Below, one piece after another: positions 1 to 12,658 of a stretch of DNA of 64,000 nucleotides. The notes below the pieces were generated by a model, which had not been told where the DNA came from, did not search any database, and was given only the letters and a program-made list of their open reading frames with translations. Each line of letters begins with the position of its first letter. The stretch's first letter is position 1. The stretch is from Tigriopus japonicus (Eukaryota > Arthropoda > Copepoda > Harpacticoida > Harpacticidae). Location of the stretch: contig CM021317.1 in the NCBI GenBank assembly GCA_010645155.1, forward strand, positions 7,635,417 to 7,699,416, read 5' to 3'. Made by a program: the position numbers and the translations under genes.

Positions 1-406
1 TTTTTCTAGCAACTCTGAGTGACCGATCTTGTTCCCAAGTGTGACTGTTAAATGTCATTCTTGATTGACCTGAAAAGTGTATTCATGTGTGGCTTAGAAC
101 GGAAACTAAGGAAAAAACATGGTTTTGCAAATGCTATCCAAATCAAAATATTTTTTGTTTCACTTCCACTGTTTATTGCTGAATTATCAAGGTCAAAAGA
201 TCATTGAAAATGCAACTTGGCATTCTTTTCTTCTAAGTCACACTGCAAGCATCTTAACTCTTCTAAGAGCAACTGCCGGCAACTGCATCTTCCAATGTTC
301 CTTGAGCTTGCCAAGTGTATTGGGTGTATTGCCCAAGTAATGCTTGTCAACAACTTGTTCTTGGGTGTTTGTGATGACTCATTACTTGCCCAAGTCACAT
401 CACTAG
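1..406. other. intergenic, upstream of parvin
   Basis: No coding or RNA gene was recognised here. The short open frames on both strands carry no recognisable domain. The right-hand end probably contains the promoter of the downstream parvin gene. Confidence 0.5.
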
Positions 407-435
407 TATATATGCGCATTTCCCACTCTTTCAGC
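407..435 (+). promoter_or_regulatory. candidate TATA/initiator core promoter of parvin
   Basis: TATATATG begins at 407 and a TCAGC that could serve as an arthropod-type initiator lies at 431-435, roughly the usual TATA-to-start distance. The parvin start codon follows at 557, which would leave a 5' leader of about 125 bases without needing a leader intron. This is a motif match only; an upstream non-coding exon cannot be excluded. Confidence 0.35.
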
Positions 436-556
436 GGTAAAGCTTTGGTCAACCTGAGAATCAGCCCCGTCAAAATTGGCTGTCCTTAATCTCCGCAGTG
501 TTTATTTTGGGGTGTCAGTGTGAATCGTTCCGCCCATCGCCAACTTGACTTGAGCC

Positions 557-3500
557 ATGTCTTTGCCCCGCCCCAAATCGCGCAATAACAGCGCCGCCCC
601 CTCCCCTTCTCTCTCCCGAAAAGCGGGCGCACGATCTCCGGCCACGCCCAAGGTAATTGAATTGTCACCTCTCAACTCTCACTTCTTGAATGAATGGCTT
701 TGAATGTTTGATTTGTCCATGTAGGATTACCCCGAGGAGACCTTTTGGACCAAAGTGGGTACTTTGGGCCGCAAGAAGAAGACTGATGAGGTCCAAGAGG
801 TCGAGAATGAGGGCAAACACGCCATCGATTCGCCGGGCATGCCCAAATCGGCCGAAATGCCACCCGAGGTCAGTTGAGGGCCTTAATTGCAAGAAAAGCT
901 GGAGAATCTTTGAACCAAGAGCAGATCATTAATTACAATGGAAGCTGTAATGAAATTCCTTTGAACCGAGATTTTCTTTCTAATAACGAAATTTTTCATT
1001 GTTATTAAATTGCGTTCAGGGGGGTTCAAACTTTCCGGGGATGGGTTTTTAGTTTATAAAAATTCATCAAAACTCTGTGAGGGTTTCTCTAAACATTGTA
1101 TTTGCTTAAAATAGCTTTGTTTTTAGTGATGGACAAAAAAGATTCTCAAGTCTTTAGAGAATATTTTAAATTGCGAAATAACATTATTTTTGGAAATTTT
1201 AGTACCAAAACCCTTACATGTTTCTCTTCAAAGTCCCTTCTTCTCAAAAGTAAATGCGTGAAAATGGGAAATATGTTGAAAATGCATAGATAGCCATAAA
1301 AGTGATATGTTTTCGTAACCAACTTTAATGCAGTTCACGCCATAAACTTTCGGTTTCCCAGTCGTTCCCAGAAAACCGGAATTATTTGGATTGCCACGGA
1401 TAATGGAATATAAAACAAAGGGGTCATTTTTCCCGTGTAATCTTAAGCGTAAGTGTGACACTCTACAAAGGTCAACGCTTCTATTGTGACACGCTCTAGT
1501 TACAAAACAAAATAATAATGGTGAAAGTTCTAAGAAACGAACCTTCTACCTTCATCTTCAACCTTCGAAAAGAAACCTCGTTTTTAGCCATCGTGTACAT
1601 TATTCTTGTAGGAATATCAATTGGAAGAGAATGAAGAGCGTTCCATGATTGAGCCCAAATCGTTCGAGAATGCCAAGTTTAAGGAGCTCATCAAGGTTCT
1701 CATCGATTGGGTCAACGACGAATTGCACCACTACCGAATCATTGTTCAAGACATCGAAGAGGATCTCTATGATGGACAGGTAGGTCCTAGTGAGACCCAA
1801 ATACCCAAGGGACTCCTCATATCACGGATGTAGAGAAATGACACTGGAAATGAAGAGGTTTCTTGAGAAGAACCACTCAGGTTGAATGACATTCTCACTC
1901 ATTGGGCTTTTTTTCGGGCGCAATCTGAATGCATTCATCGAAAATGGGGAAAATGTGGGGGCGAGAGACACATTGAAAGAAAATGGAGAAAGCGACTTGG
2001 AAATTCTTTGCAAGGCCTCTTTTAGTGTTATGTCTCGGCTTTTTTTGATGCTTGTCACTCGGTAAGTTTATTTGATAAACTTTTGTCCGTGTGCGGGCAA
2101 TCACCTACCATTGAAAAGATTCTTTAAAAAAACCTATGTTCTATTGGCTTATTCTACAATACTCGTATAAACTTGGTTGGTTTATGGATAAATTATGTTT
2201 TCTTAAAAAATTACGGTTATGCGTTGACATTTTTACATCCCAACAGTTTTCCATCTTTGTGAAAACATGGAGTAACTATGCCTCAATTATTCAATCGTAA
2301 CTCTTTAGACGAACCTGACATTATTGAGAAAACAAATGTTTTATCTTTGTTGCCAGGGACATCTTATATAAAAAAATAACTACCGATTGATGAGAGAAAC
2401 AACGAAACTCTATAACATAAAAATGCTTCAATCTGGATTATGTAAAGCCCACACTTTAAAGTGTCAGCAAAACAGATAGGGACCACTGTTGATCAAATCT
2501 ATGTAGCTTTTGGAAATGTTTAATGCAAGAACAATGTAGTAAAAATAACCCTGTAATTTGATGATAGAATATGAATGTGAGATCAGTAGAAGATATAAAA
2601 GAAGAGTAGTTAGGTGATATGTTAGGGAACTGGTTTTGAAAATGAATCGAAAGAATAAAAAGAGAAATTACCAAACCTATTGTTTCACACAAAATCATTT
2701 CAATAGCTTCTTTATGAACTATTCCCTGACTTTTTTCATGGGTTGACTCTTAACGTTGTCTTTTTTGTTGTAAGCAATGCTGTCACTTGCAAGCTTGACA
2801 ATTCTTTGACCATTATGGAGCTGAAATCTTGTGTTTCAAAATTGGCTTTGTGAACTGACTTATTTAAAAAAGAATAGATGACATTAGCTTGAAATTTGTT
2901 ACAAAGTTGATAAAAACGTATATTAAAACCTGTTTTGTCTTCTTTTTCTTCTAAGCAGTACCTTATTGAAATATCCCAGTTATGTCTCTTAACATCAATC
3001 ATACTAAACTATCGTCATACCAAAGTGTGAATCTATTTCTAGATAGATTTAAGCAAAAAGAACCTTTATAGCAAAATATGTGAGGCGCTCGCACAAAAAA
3101 AAACGCTTTTTTTTTTTTTTTCTTAAACATGGACCAATTTTCAAATACTGTCCCTGCTCAAATCACTTTTCAAGGTTGTCCAGTTCTGCCAACAGTAACT
3201 TTTTTGGAGATTAAATATCATATATAAATATTAATTTAATGCAATAATGTTAATGATTAACTTTCTAAACGGTAATGAAAATCCGCACAAACTATGTCTT
3301 AAACTTGGACCTATTTTCAAATATTGTCCTTGTTCAAATGACTTTTCAAGGTTGTCTAGTTCTGCCAACAGTAACTCGTTTGGAGATTAAATATAATATA
3401 TAAATATTAATTTAATGCAATAATGTTGATAATTAACTTTCTAAACAGTAATGAAAATCCGCACCCCCAAATAAGTTTGTTAGGTTTCAATGCCTCTCAA

Positions 3501-6500
3501 TTAGTCTTCATGATTTGTACTTCCAAAGGAGTAAGCTATTTTTGAGCCTTGGACGTTTTCCTTCTTTCTTTCTTCGCTGACATATCAGATTCCTCTTCGA
3601 ATCCCATTTTTGGACCTGTCAAGTCAGATCTTCGAGTTGTCGGTTGCTCTACTTTTTTTGGCAGCTAATCGATGGCTGCTTGGTGGCTTCCCAAATTAGA
3701 AGTTGGGAAACATGGAAAAGTCCAGCTAATTACTGTTCAGAAACAACTGCTATCATGCCAAGTTCTAGACATCAAGAATGACACAAGTATAGAACTTTCA
3801 AACGCTAATTACAATAATGCAACTGTCTCGTTTTGCGGTGGAATGCAAGTATCCTAAACTTGAGGACATAAAGTCGAGAAAATATCGCGACAGAACAATG
3901 CAAATGAAAGGATACTTTGAAAGTTCAATTAGTACCTAAGCCTCTCATTCCACCAGCGACTTTGATAAAGATATGTGCACGATTTCATTGGAAAAGGGGA
4001 CAAAAAAGAACTCTAAAAACCCGATTCTTCTGCTTTAAAACTCAATTTTTTATAGTTTCTTTTGCGACATTGAATACCTGTGAAATCTTTGGGAATTTGT
4101 TTTTTAAAACTGAAAGTTTTTCGGCTTTTTAGGGTCAAAAATGAGCCATTAAAACTCAGTGCTGATGAATGTATTTTTATTCAATTTGAATTCAATTGAT
4201 AACGAATTGGTCTCTAAATATGGATGAAATATTTTATCGAAAAATATTATTATTAATAAGTTTTTAGGTATGTAACTTTTTCCCTGGACCTAATTCTATT
4301 TAATACATTAAAAATAAAGTTGATCCCCATTGAATTTTGCGTCTCAAAAATGCCAAGATGTGTTTGGATATTTTTGATCCAAACCTAAAAAGTCATTCTA
4401 TACACCGCGAGTAGTTATAAAGGGTCTTGGGTACTTAATAAAGCGGATATGTAAATACAAAGTCGATTTGTATTAGGAGAAAAACACCATTGTTGTTGAT
4501 GCTTGGTTGGTTTGGCGTGAAAGAGAAAGTAAGAAGCCACTTGAATGGAGACGAGGAATGCATTGGAACATGGTTTTATCTCGGGAGGGATCATGTTCAA
4601 GCTATTTGTGGAACATTGTTGAGTGACGAGGTGGTTTTCGTTCGCATCATGTTTGATGAGTGTTGGCGTATTGAATGTTCCCTTTTTTCTTAAATACGAA
4701 GTTCTTTAAAGGTCTATTTGAAAAGTCGTTATTTTTTGTTAAGATAAATCGCCATATTTGTGAGGGTTGTCTAACATATTTCTTAAGTTCAAATACTTTG
4801 AACTTGATTAGCAGCCTCAAGCAAGCCAAAATTCAAAATTCCACTTGTTCCTCTTTGGCTCATGAGTACAACCTTTTAGGGCTCCATTTTAGGAATGAGT
4901 TGATGAACTCAACAAAACGTGGGTTTCTTTCATTACATCTACAAACTCTTCTGTTCTTTCACACAAAAATAGTTCAAACAAAACTCGCTCTTATCCCGGA
5001 TGTGAGTGTTCATGCGGTTATGTCATTTTCGCCCCGCTTTTTTACTCGTTATACAAGTTTTCTGTATTGTCCACAAATAATTATGTTCCACGCATGTGAC
5101 ATTCCGCCCCCACCAAAGGCATCCGATACGGCTGAGTCCCCCTCAAGGGAGTTTCTGGAGAAAGAGACCCCCTAGGCGCTCAATTATTCGCTGGCCATCT
5201 GTCCTCACTTGGCTTCCAAGTCACTTTGAAGGCCTCTCGGTCTCATCTACTAGCCTTTCATTCATTCATTCCCGTGGATCTCTAGAGCACAAATCTTGTC
5301 CTTGGGTGACCAAACGTAATCCTAAATGTCGATCCCATCGGCATAAACCGTTCCATTGGCTTTTTAGACGTCACCACACTGGATATTGTTCCAGGTTGAG
5401 AGAGGAATCCCCGGAATGAGTCATGATCGTGGTGGTCACAACTAGGCTTTGACTTAATCATCCTCTAGAGAACGGATAGAAGAGAGTACAAGGACACGCA
5501 TATTGTTATTTTACCCATTCAAGATTACCATTGGTAGTGGGCGGATTTGAAATATCTGTTTGGGATACAGAGGAGATCAAAAAGTTTCATTAAAGATACA
5601 AGTAGCGACGTAAATGAACCCTTTTTTGTAGCTTTTACAAACTAGATGAGCCGTGAATATGGATTGAATCGGTTTGATGCCTTAGTGGAGTTGAAAAGCG
5701 ACATCTGGTGGTGGTCATGCATAAAAAAGGATGTGAAACTGTAGAAAAAAATACTCATAAGGTGTGATAACTCGCATTCATCCCAAGGAGGTTAAAATTA
5801 ACGACAATCAATTGGAAGTTATTGATTATTTTGTTTTATGGACATGATTATATCTCCTTTCAAAGTTGTTTTAGTGCAATACCTAATCATTCTCAGATCT
5901 TAAAGGAATGCAGGGCAAATTCATAATCATGGGTTTTTCAAGCCAGCTTGACAAATACAGGGTGCACCACTTGAAATCGGTCATGAAAAATTGATAATTT
6001 TGAGGGAACTGAGCCGTCGAATCAAAAAGCACCAATTTTATTGCAACAATATCTAGCAGATCTATTACTACTGTAAGTTACTCGACATAGAGGCCCTTGC
6101 TTATAACCACGGTCTTGAATCTCCTATCTACACATGGGCAAATGATCCGCACCAACTCTGGTGGAATTATAGTCCATGCAGCTTAAAAGGCTGCACCCAA
6201 GGAAGCCAAGATTGTAAACCTTTACTCCCCGCCTTCCTTCTCCAGAGGGCCTAACAAGTAAAGTTCTTGGATTAAGATCTGAAGAAGCCTTAAAGCAATG
6301 GTCCTCACATACAAGCCTTGGATTACCAATCTTTTTACGAGCATCTTTCTTGGTTGCCTTTTTCTTGCTGAAACAGCTAAAGTCTCCAAATCTCTTAACG
6401 CTAAAATTGAAATTGGCGTTGCTGAGGTTTATCAAACCTCTGTCCGATTTTAAGTGGCGCACCCTGTAGATGCAACAGAGTCCAATCATAAGGACCATTT

Positions 6501-9500
6501 ACAACAATTTTAGTGAAATTAAGGGTAGAAGATGAGTCAAGTAACAACTAACCGATCCAAAGGCATAAAAAAATGTAGTACACAACACGGCTTTCTATGT
6601 ACTAGCAACAAGACAGAAAGTGTTCGTTTGGACCGCCAGAGGGATGATCAACAGTCTATTGCTTGAAATCCTTTGCAAGAAATTGAGCAATCCAGAAGAA
6701 AAGAAATCATAAAAGATCCAAGTCACACATATCAAATCTTTCTTTTGTTAGATGTTTTGAAGCTAAACTTTATTCAAGCGCAATTTCTTTCTGACCCCTC
6801 TCTGTTGAGTATCTCTTTTATGGGCCGCCTGTTGGTCACTCCCATTGATCTTCAACTTACCGAACAACTTCCCCTGAGAGAAGGCATCAATTTCATGGGA
6901 CACAAATTGCCATCACCCCCGTGTTCTTTCCAAACACGATTTATCTTGAGAGTGCACAACGATTTCAAAGACCCTGCATCCCTAGTCTTCTCTATTCGCC
7001 ATTTAACCACAATATAGAAGAGGTCGATGCACCACGGGAAACCCACACACGAGGAACAAAGGTTGCAGACATGAAGCTGAAGGCCTTAAAAGGCTGTTAA
7101 AACGGCTGGAGTTTCTATCCTTTGGCAACCGTGGCCATTCATTCAACGGGTTTTTGTTCTTGGAAAATTGGAAAAAAATGAAAGAGGTTTTTTGAGGCCA
7201 GCTCAACGTGGCACAACTTAAAACGTTTTCTCAGCTTCTTGACCGATTTTAAAGGTTCACGAAGGGATTAAAAAGAAAGCCTTGAGAACTATAAGAATGC
7301 ATGGGCATTAGCAATGGATTTAGAGGGCACTTAAAGTCAAAAATAACATGGAATTTATCATAACTAAGGCTCGGAGACATATTCAGTTTTTCTGTGGAGC
7401 AGAAATTCCAGACGTTTCAAGGAGCAAACACTACGTTGTGAAACGTTTGGGATTCTGCTCCACAGCAAAACTGAATATTTATCCGAGCCTTAATTATAAC
7501 ATTTCTGTGCAGGAGACAAAGAACCGAGATTCAAATAGTAGCCTAAAGCGTTCTACCCATCATAAGACTTGAAAATTTTTTTTGAGGAACTAAAAAAAAG
7601 AAGGTATTCAATGAATGAAAATGGCACAAAATGAAGGATTTCTTTCCGGTTTATCTTCGCAGATCCTCCAAAAACTGATGGAGAAATTGACTGGCCAACA
7701 ACTTCAAGTTCCCGAAGTGACGCAAACTGAGGAAGGACAACGCAATAAGTTGCGAATCGTGCTGGGATTCGCCAATCACGTTCTGGGGCTTCAACGAGGA
7801 CAGGCTAAATGGAGTGTGGACAGTGTGCATACCAAGAATATTGTTTCCATCCTTCATTTGCTGGTAAGGAGGAAATTAGGAGATCCATTTTGGGAGGCTA
7901 ACCCACGTACAACGAGATCAAAACAATCAAGGGCACGCTTAGCACGTGGTCTGTATGGTTCCAATTGCCCTCGTTTAGCTCTATTTCCAGACGGATGAGG
8001 AGGAGTATCAATCATGCCAATGAGATTAGTCCCTATAACATGTATTTTCAACCGCCTCCTGATATAGATATTTGGGGAGGATTGTTTCATTACCATCGTC
8101 TGTTTTCTGCTTAGTAATATACCCAAGTCAGGCGGTGATTGAATTGCATAGCAATTGGCCCTTGGGACCTGTTTTTTATCTTTCTGACCACTCATGCTTT
8201 ATGTCTAGGTTGCTTTGGCTCGTCACTTTCGAGCTCCTATCCGTCTTCCTGAGCACGTCAATGTGGATGTGGTGATTGTCACCAAACGAGATGGCATTCT
8301 CCAACATCGAGTGATCGTGGAGGAGCTCACCTCGGCTTATGATGATTTGGGATTGAAGCAAGAACGTGATGCCTTTGATACACTCTTCGATCACGCCCCG
8401 GAAAAGCTTCAAGTAAGATATAGGAGTGCTTCGATTGATCTTGCAATCAGGCTTTTTCAACTAATAGATATTGGGTCCTTAAGGGAACAGCTGCATGATG
8501 TTGGGTTGATGACGTCACGCTTCTTTGTGGGATATTGCTAGGGAGCGGAAAAATAGGTGTTAACAAAAAAAAATCACTACTATTTCCAAAAGGTTGGGCT
8601 TTATTAAGGATTCCGTGATTTTGAGGGATTTTTCCGACTATTTTGCTNNNNNNNNNNNNNNNNNNNNNNNNNNNNNNNNNNNNNNNNNNNNNNNNNNNNN
8701 NNNNNNNNNNNNNNNNNNNNNNNNNNNNNNNNNNNNNNNNNNNNNNNNNNNNNNNNNNNNNNNNNNNNNNNNNNNNNNNNNNNNNNNNNNNNNNNNNNNN
8801 NNNNNNNNNNNNNNNNNNNNNNNNNNNNNNNNNNNNNNNNNNNNNNNNNCAAAATGGGAAAAACTTGGATTCGCCAAAATGGGCTGAGCAGCACAGCACA
8901 GCCAACGGCCCTGTTTTGCCGCCCGCGGAATGATTTAAAACGCTCACTTGGAGCAACCTTGTGCATGTCTAATTATTTGAGCATTTTTATGTACAGTATT
9001 TTACCAACTATTTTGTCGAAAAAAAGCTAAATGAAATGCTGAGTTTTGTTTATTTTTTTTACCAATTTAGATTCCACTCCCTAGACATTACCTACTTTTG
9101 TAAGGATTTCCCTAAAAACTTGATGCCCAATAAGTGATGCAAAAACTAGTTTTTAATAATGTGTTATTTTGACGGCTACAACCTTTTATGAATTACAAAT
9201 TCCAATTCCATAGGACTTATGAGGCGAAACAAGATTGGAAGAATAAGAGAGTAACAACTTACAGGAGCTTTTATGACATTGAAATTCAAACATTAATTTA
9301 ACAATTAACCATTTCATGGTGAAATTGAAATTAAGATTGTCTCTTAAGGTTTGGAGTGGTATTTGTCAATTACTATAAGAAACTTAAAAATGAATATACT
9401 TTGGCTCAACTAAAATGTTTTTCTGATTTCTACCACCTGTAGAAGATCTGAAAGAGCTGCTGCGCAATTGACAAACAGACACCCTCCCAACCTTGTGTTG

Positions 9501-11926
9501 ACTACCCATGAACACAAAGCTTTGCACAATTTCCGATTCATTTCTCAGGTTGTCAAGAAGTCGTTGGTGACCTTTGTGAACAAGCATCTGAATAAGATCA
9601 ACTTGGATGTGTATGATCTGGATGCCCAATTCTCGGACGGAGTGTTCCTGTGCCTTCTCATGGGCCTGTTGGAAGGCTATTTTGTTCCACTCTACGACTT
9701 CCATCTCACCCCACAGGTAAACCATTACTTCCTTACTGACGTACTCTTTTGCCTTGTGACGAGAAGCACACTTGGTTTCAAGCCTCTCTATTCATCTCGT
9801 GACTGACTGACGTTCCCACCCACGCAAACATAGACGTGAAAGACCAAGATAAAGTTTTTGGCCCCTTGTGACATTTCTTGAACATTGTCCCCTACATATT
9901 TGTGGCACTGTGACTGAATGGATGGAGTTACCAAAGCCCTCGTCAAAAGACTTTTTGAAGTAAGGATTGTTGGAGGCGTAACAAGTTCCGGAAATAGCTT
10001 GGAAAACTTTTTTCAGGGAATCCCCACTGAAGACAAAGCCTTTTCCTCTAGCAACTGAGAAACAAATTGTTCATGGGGAAAGGAAAAAGAGAATCTTAGG
10101 ACAGCTCAAGATGGGCTTGGACCCTTCAGAGCACCTTGAGGCCCACATTGATTCATTAAGAGATTAGAAAGAAGAATTGCATTACCTTGTCTGCACCTGT
10201 GTTGTCCCTTTTTTGGGGGGAAAGGCTCTTTTAGCTTCAGGGATCAATCTATTTGACCTCGAGGTAGGGATGGGTGATACCGGCAATTTCGCCCTCAACA
10301 CCGACACCGGTGTCGAAGTTTCCCATCGACACCAGTTTTTCAAATTAGGATTCGGGCTCTAAAACTCATCCAAGGTATTGAAAATTGTACAAAAGGTTCC
10401 ATCCGTCTTGATGGCCCTTCATCTCTAAATAAAGAGGAAACATCTATACTTCGAAGCTGGGGAGGAAATTGATATTTTCTCTCGCGTTTCTTGAGAACGT
10501 TGTTGTGAATCCGTCCAACTTAAAATCTAAATTAATCGCATGATTCTCTTTTTTAAATAAATTAGTTTCATGAGCCTAGTATTTACTTATAAAGAAATAG
10601 TAATGACGACGGTCCAAGTATGTAATTTGAGGTTTCTATGGCTTGATAAGAGATTGACAAAAGAAAAAAATCTTTGCTTGGTTCATAGCTCATGTTGTAA
10701 AAATCAACAAGCAAAATAGGCACGATCGCACGTTCTTTTGGTACAAAAATATCTGAAGCAACTGGGCTAAAAATAAAACAGGTGCTTATCAGAGATATGG
10801 AGTGATAATTGGGACATGACATGTAACTTGATTGGAATTCATTTCTGTCTATTATCGACAGATCCAGACGGTGGTCAATAATTCAAAGGAGGCAATTTCA
10901 TACATTTCTATTGTCTGAGCATCTCATTGGATCCATCAAAATCCTGAGTTTTCAAGCAATATAATACAGTTACTCAACAGAAACGATATTGGAGAGGAGG
11001 CGCCATTCCATAAAACCAAGAATTGCAACCAAAATGAAGATTTCTGGAACCCGTTTCACTTTCAAGCACAAAAGCTAACGTTGATAGCACTGCCAAAAAA
11101 CAATTGTTACATGAACCTTGTTGCCATGATCAACCTTGCTTGACAATGCCCAAAGTGCTAGAAGAACATTTTTAAAACTGGCTTACCCCATACATATTTC
11201 TGTTTCAAACTGAATATTGTCAAGTGTGGTTCAACCTCAATTGTTTAATTGTTTTGTAGAGACATATAGTAAAAGACTTGGAAATCCAAATAATATCATT
11301 TTTTATATAATATATTCACCCACCTTCCCACGCAAGTCCGATCTGGACAAATCTGTGCTGGGTTTGGAAGGATTGAAATACTTCCAGAGATTTCTCCGCA
11401 TATTCTCAACATGATTAATTCGGAATTGAGGCTTGCTGAAGATCAAAATCTATATTTAGCTTCAAATTGCATCGAACCGTTTATCAAATGTTGCTACTTC
11501 TCAACCGTTTTCTTGGGTATGATTGGCTTTTCCTTTATAGAATGCTGCATATAAATACAGTCATGTTCTATTTTCCTCTCTACGGCGAAGATCTGCATGA
11601 AGGTATAAAATATACGAATGTGTTCTCAAAATAGCTTTGAATTTAGAGCTCAACGTTCCAAGCGCTAGAGACTCCTACGTTCTGTAAAACTAATTTTCTA
11701 TGTTGCCATGTCAAAGTCATCACATGACTACTAAACACGATCCTTTTGCTTCTATTTTTAGTCCTTTGAAGAGAAGGTCGCCAATGTTGGACTGGCCTTT
11801 GAGTTGATGCAAGATGGTGGCCTACCCAAACCCAAGGCCAGACCTGAGGACATTGTCAATTTAGATCTCAAGTCTACACTGAGGGTGCTTTACAACCTCT
11901 TTACTAAGTATAAGCATCTTAGTTAA
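557..11926 (+). CDS. parvin: parvin (focal adhesion CH-domain adaptor), 7 exons
   Basis: Parvin binds integrin-linked kinase and actin in the ILK-PINCH-parvin complex at integrin adhesions and muscle attachments. Coding exons: 557-652, 725-868, 1612-1779, 7663-7863, 8209-8412, 9549-9716 and 11762-11926 (stop TAA). All junctions are GT-AG and every exon length is a multiple of three, so all six introns are phase 0. The spliced product is 381 residues, close to animal alpha/beta-parvins. Residues 1-80 are a Pro/Ser-rich and basic leader (SLPRPKSRNNS, then TLGRKKK). The first CH domain spans about 103-210 (KVLIDWVND, DLYDGQ, WSVDSVHTKNIVSILHLL). A conserved linker (FRAPIRLPEHV, ERDAFDTLFDHAPEKL) leads to the second CH domain at about 275-379 (TFVNKHLNK, FSDGVFLCLLMGLLEGYF, LKSTLRVLYNLFTKY). 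The start is the first ATG of exon 1, with no frame conflict. Intron 5 contains an assembly gap, so only non-coding sequence should be missing. Confidence 0.95.
3121..3466. repeat. two-copy direct repeat, ~176 bp period
   Basis: Copy 1 is 3121-3288 and copy 2 is 3297-3466. Each runs from a TCTTAAAC(A/T)TGGACC start through TCTGCCAACAGTAACT and TATAAATATTAATTTAATG to an end in TAATGAAAATCCGCA, with scattered mismatches. The TCTGCCAAC...AACAGTAACTCGTT part and the AAAATCCGCA end recur at about 40.0-40.12 kb next to a LINE 3' end, so this is probably a tandem 3'-truncated retroelement tail rather than a host gene. Confidence 0.75.
5958..6466 (-). mobile_element. Tc1/mariner-type element, internally deleted (copy 1)
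   Basis: The termini are inverted repeats, CAGGGTGCACCACTTGAAAT on the left and the inverse of CAGGGTGCGCCACTTAAAAT on the right, each directly flanked by TA, the target duplication of Tc1/mariner elements. A sister copy lies at 31662-32230 in the opposite orientation. On the minus strand the region near 6060-6190 decodes to a decayed transposase C-terminus (IPPELVRIICPCVDRRF then KTVVISKGLYVE-stop), resembling the conserved end of mariner/IS630-type transposases. At about 0.5 kb it lacks the DD(D/E) core, so it is a non-autonomous deletion derivative within parvin intron 3. Confidence 0.8.
7356..7500. repeat. near-perfect hairpin/foldback in parvin intron 3
   Basis: The left arm 7361-7418 and the right arm 7440-7496 are complementary over almost their whole length: both arms read AAGGCTCGGA, ATATTCAGTTTT and CTGTGGAGCAG when folded, with about eight mismatches or bulges. 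The loop is about 21 bases (7419-7439). It may be a foldback miniature transposon, since other foldback elements occur in this window, or a transcribed hairpin, since it sits inside a gene on the transcribed strand. No clear target duplication was found. Confidence 0.8.
8648..8849. other. assembly gap (202 N)
   Basis: An unbroken run of N inside parvin intron 5 (8413-9548). Open frames drawn across it are artefacts. The flanking bases are non-coding, so no parvin exon is expected to be missing: exons 5 and 6 join in frame and match the family without a gap. Confidence 0.98.
9717..11761. other. parvin intron 6
   Basis: A 2-kb A+T-rich intron. The stretch at 10262-10345 starts TAGGGATGGGTGATACCGG, like the end of a hAT element, and contains short internal palindromic GACACCGGTGTC-type sequence, but no matching second end was found. 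Nothing else was recognised. Confidence 0.6.
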
Positions 11927-12658
11927 TCATCGAGAGGAATCTGATGGCCAGAGCCACCCTTCTTCCTTATCCATGGAAGATCCAAAGTCTAACCCTGCTC
12001 TGTTATTAATATTAACCTGACTGAAACCCATTCACGTGCCTTGTGCTTCTCCTTATATGGAGAAATATTTCTATTTTGATGGAGGTTGTATGTTAACGTT
12101 TAAAGAAGAAAATTTAGAGTGGATCAGAATGCAAGTTCAACCCAAAAAGGTCGCATGTTAACGACAATAATTGAAATAGCTCTAGAAGTCCAATTGAACG
12201 TCTTCAAGTATACTCTCAGTAAAGCAGCTCCATTTGAAATGTAGCTTCTACATTTAATGGTATGCTACGAGTAAATTATAACGTTGGACTAATTTGTTTC
12301 CATTTTAATTGTTAAGTGAGTAGTTGAGGGAACCAATAAGTTTAATGGGAGCAAAAATAATGATCAGAAAGTATGCTCAAGCATGGTTATTTTTCCTGGA
12401 ATCTTTTTCCTTGCACAATGCTTCATGGCGAACTCAATTACTTGCTTCTTGACGTGAACTTGTAACCTAGGCTTGAAACCCTGAGAGTATACTTGATTTT
12501 GGTCTACTCTAATTCTTTTTTATGAACGCAAACATGCAATCTTATCTTATGTATTGGTGCTAATGGAGAGGCTACTTCATAATGTTTATATTCCCTAATA
12601 TCTACTAGTCCGTAAATATACATATATTCTAACCACTATTAAATTAGTTGTTGTTGCG
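11927..12658. other. intergenic between convergent genes
   Basis: This stretch holds the 3' ends of parvin (+) and of the secreted cysteine-rich gene on the - strand. It must contain both polyadenylation regions, but I saw no unambiguous signal or other feature. Confidence 0.5.

Larger units (their letters stand above)
1780..7662. other. parvin intron 3 (5.9 kb), repeat-bearing
   Basis: A long intron between parvin residues 136 and 137. It contains a tandem repeat (3121-3466), a deleted mariner copy (5958-6466) and a hairpin (7356-7500). The remaining sequence is A+T-rich. An open frame of 166 codons at 4675-5175 has no recognisable domain and is probably chance. Confidence 0.7.

Noticed and set aside
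3546..3675. Lys-rich peptide frame on the - strand (SAKKERRKTSKAQK end)
   Set aside because: Only about 40 codons, low complexity and no upstream exon or acceptor; not enough to call a gene.
4675..5175. 166-codon open frame in parvin intron 3
   Set aside because: No recognisable domain, no splice-like borders, and a low-complexity hydrophobic composition typical of chance frames in A+T-rich DNA.
8447..8966. Open frames crossing the N run
   Set aside because: They are produced by translating the gap as open sequence.
10262..10345. Possible hAT end TAGGGATGGGTGATACCGG in parvin intron 6
   Set aside because: No second terminus or 8-bp duplication could be located.
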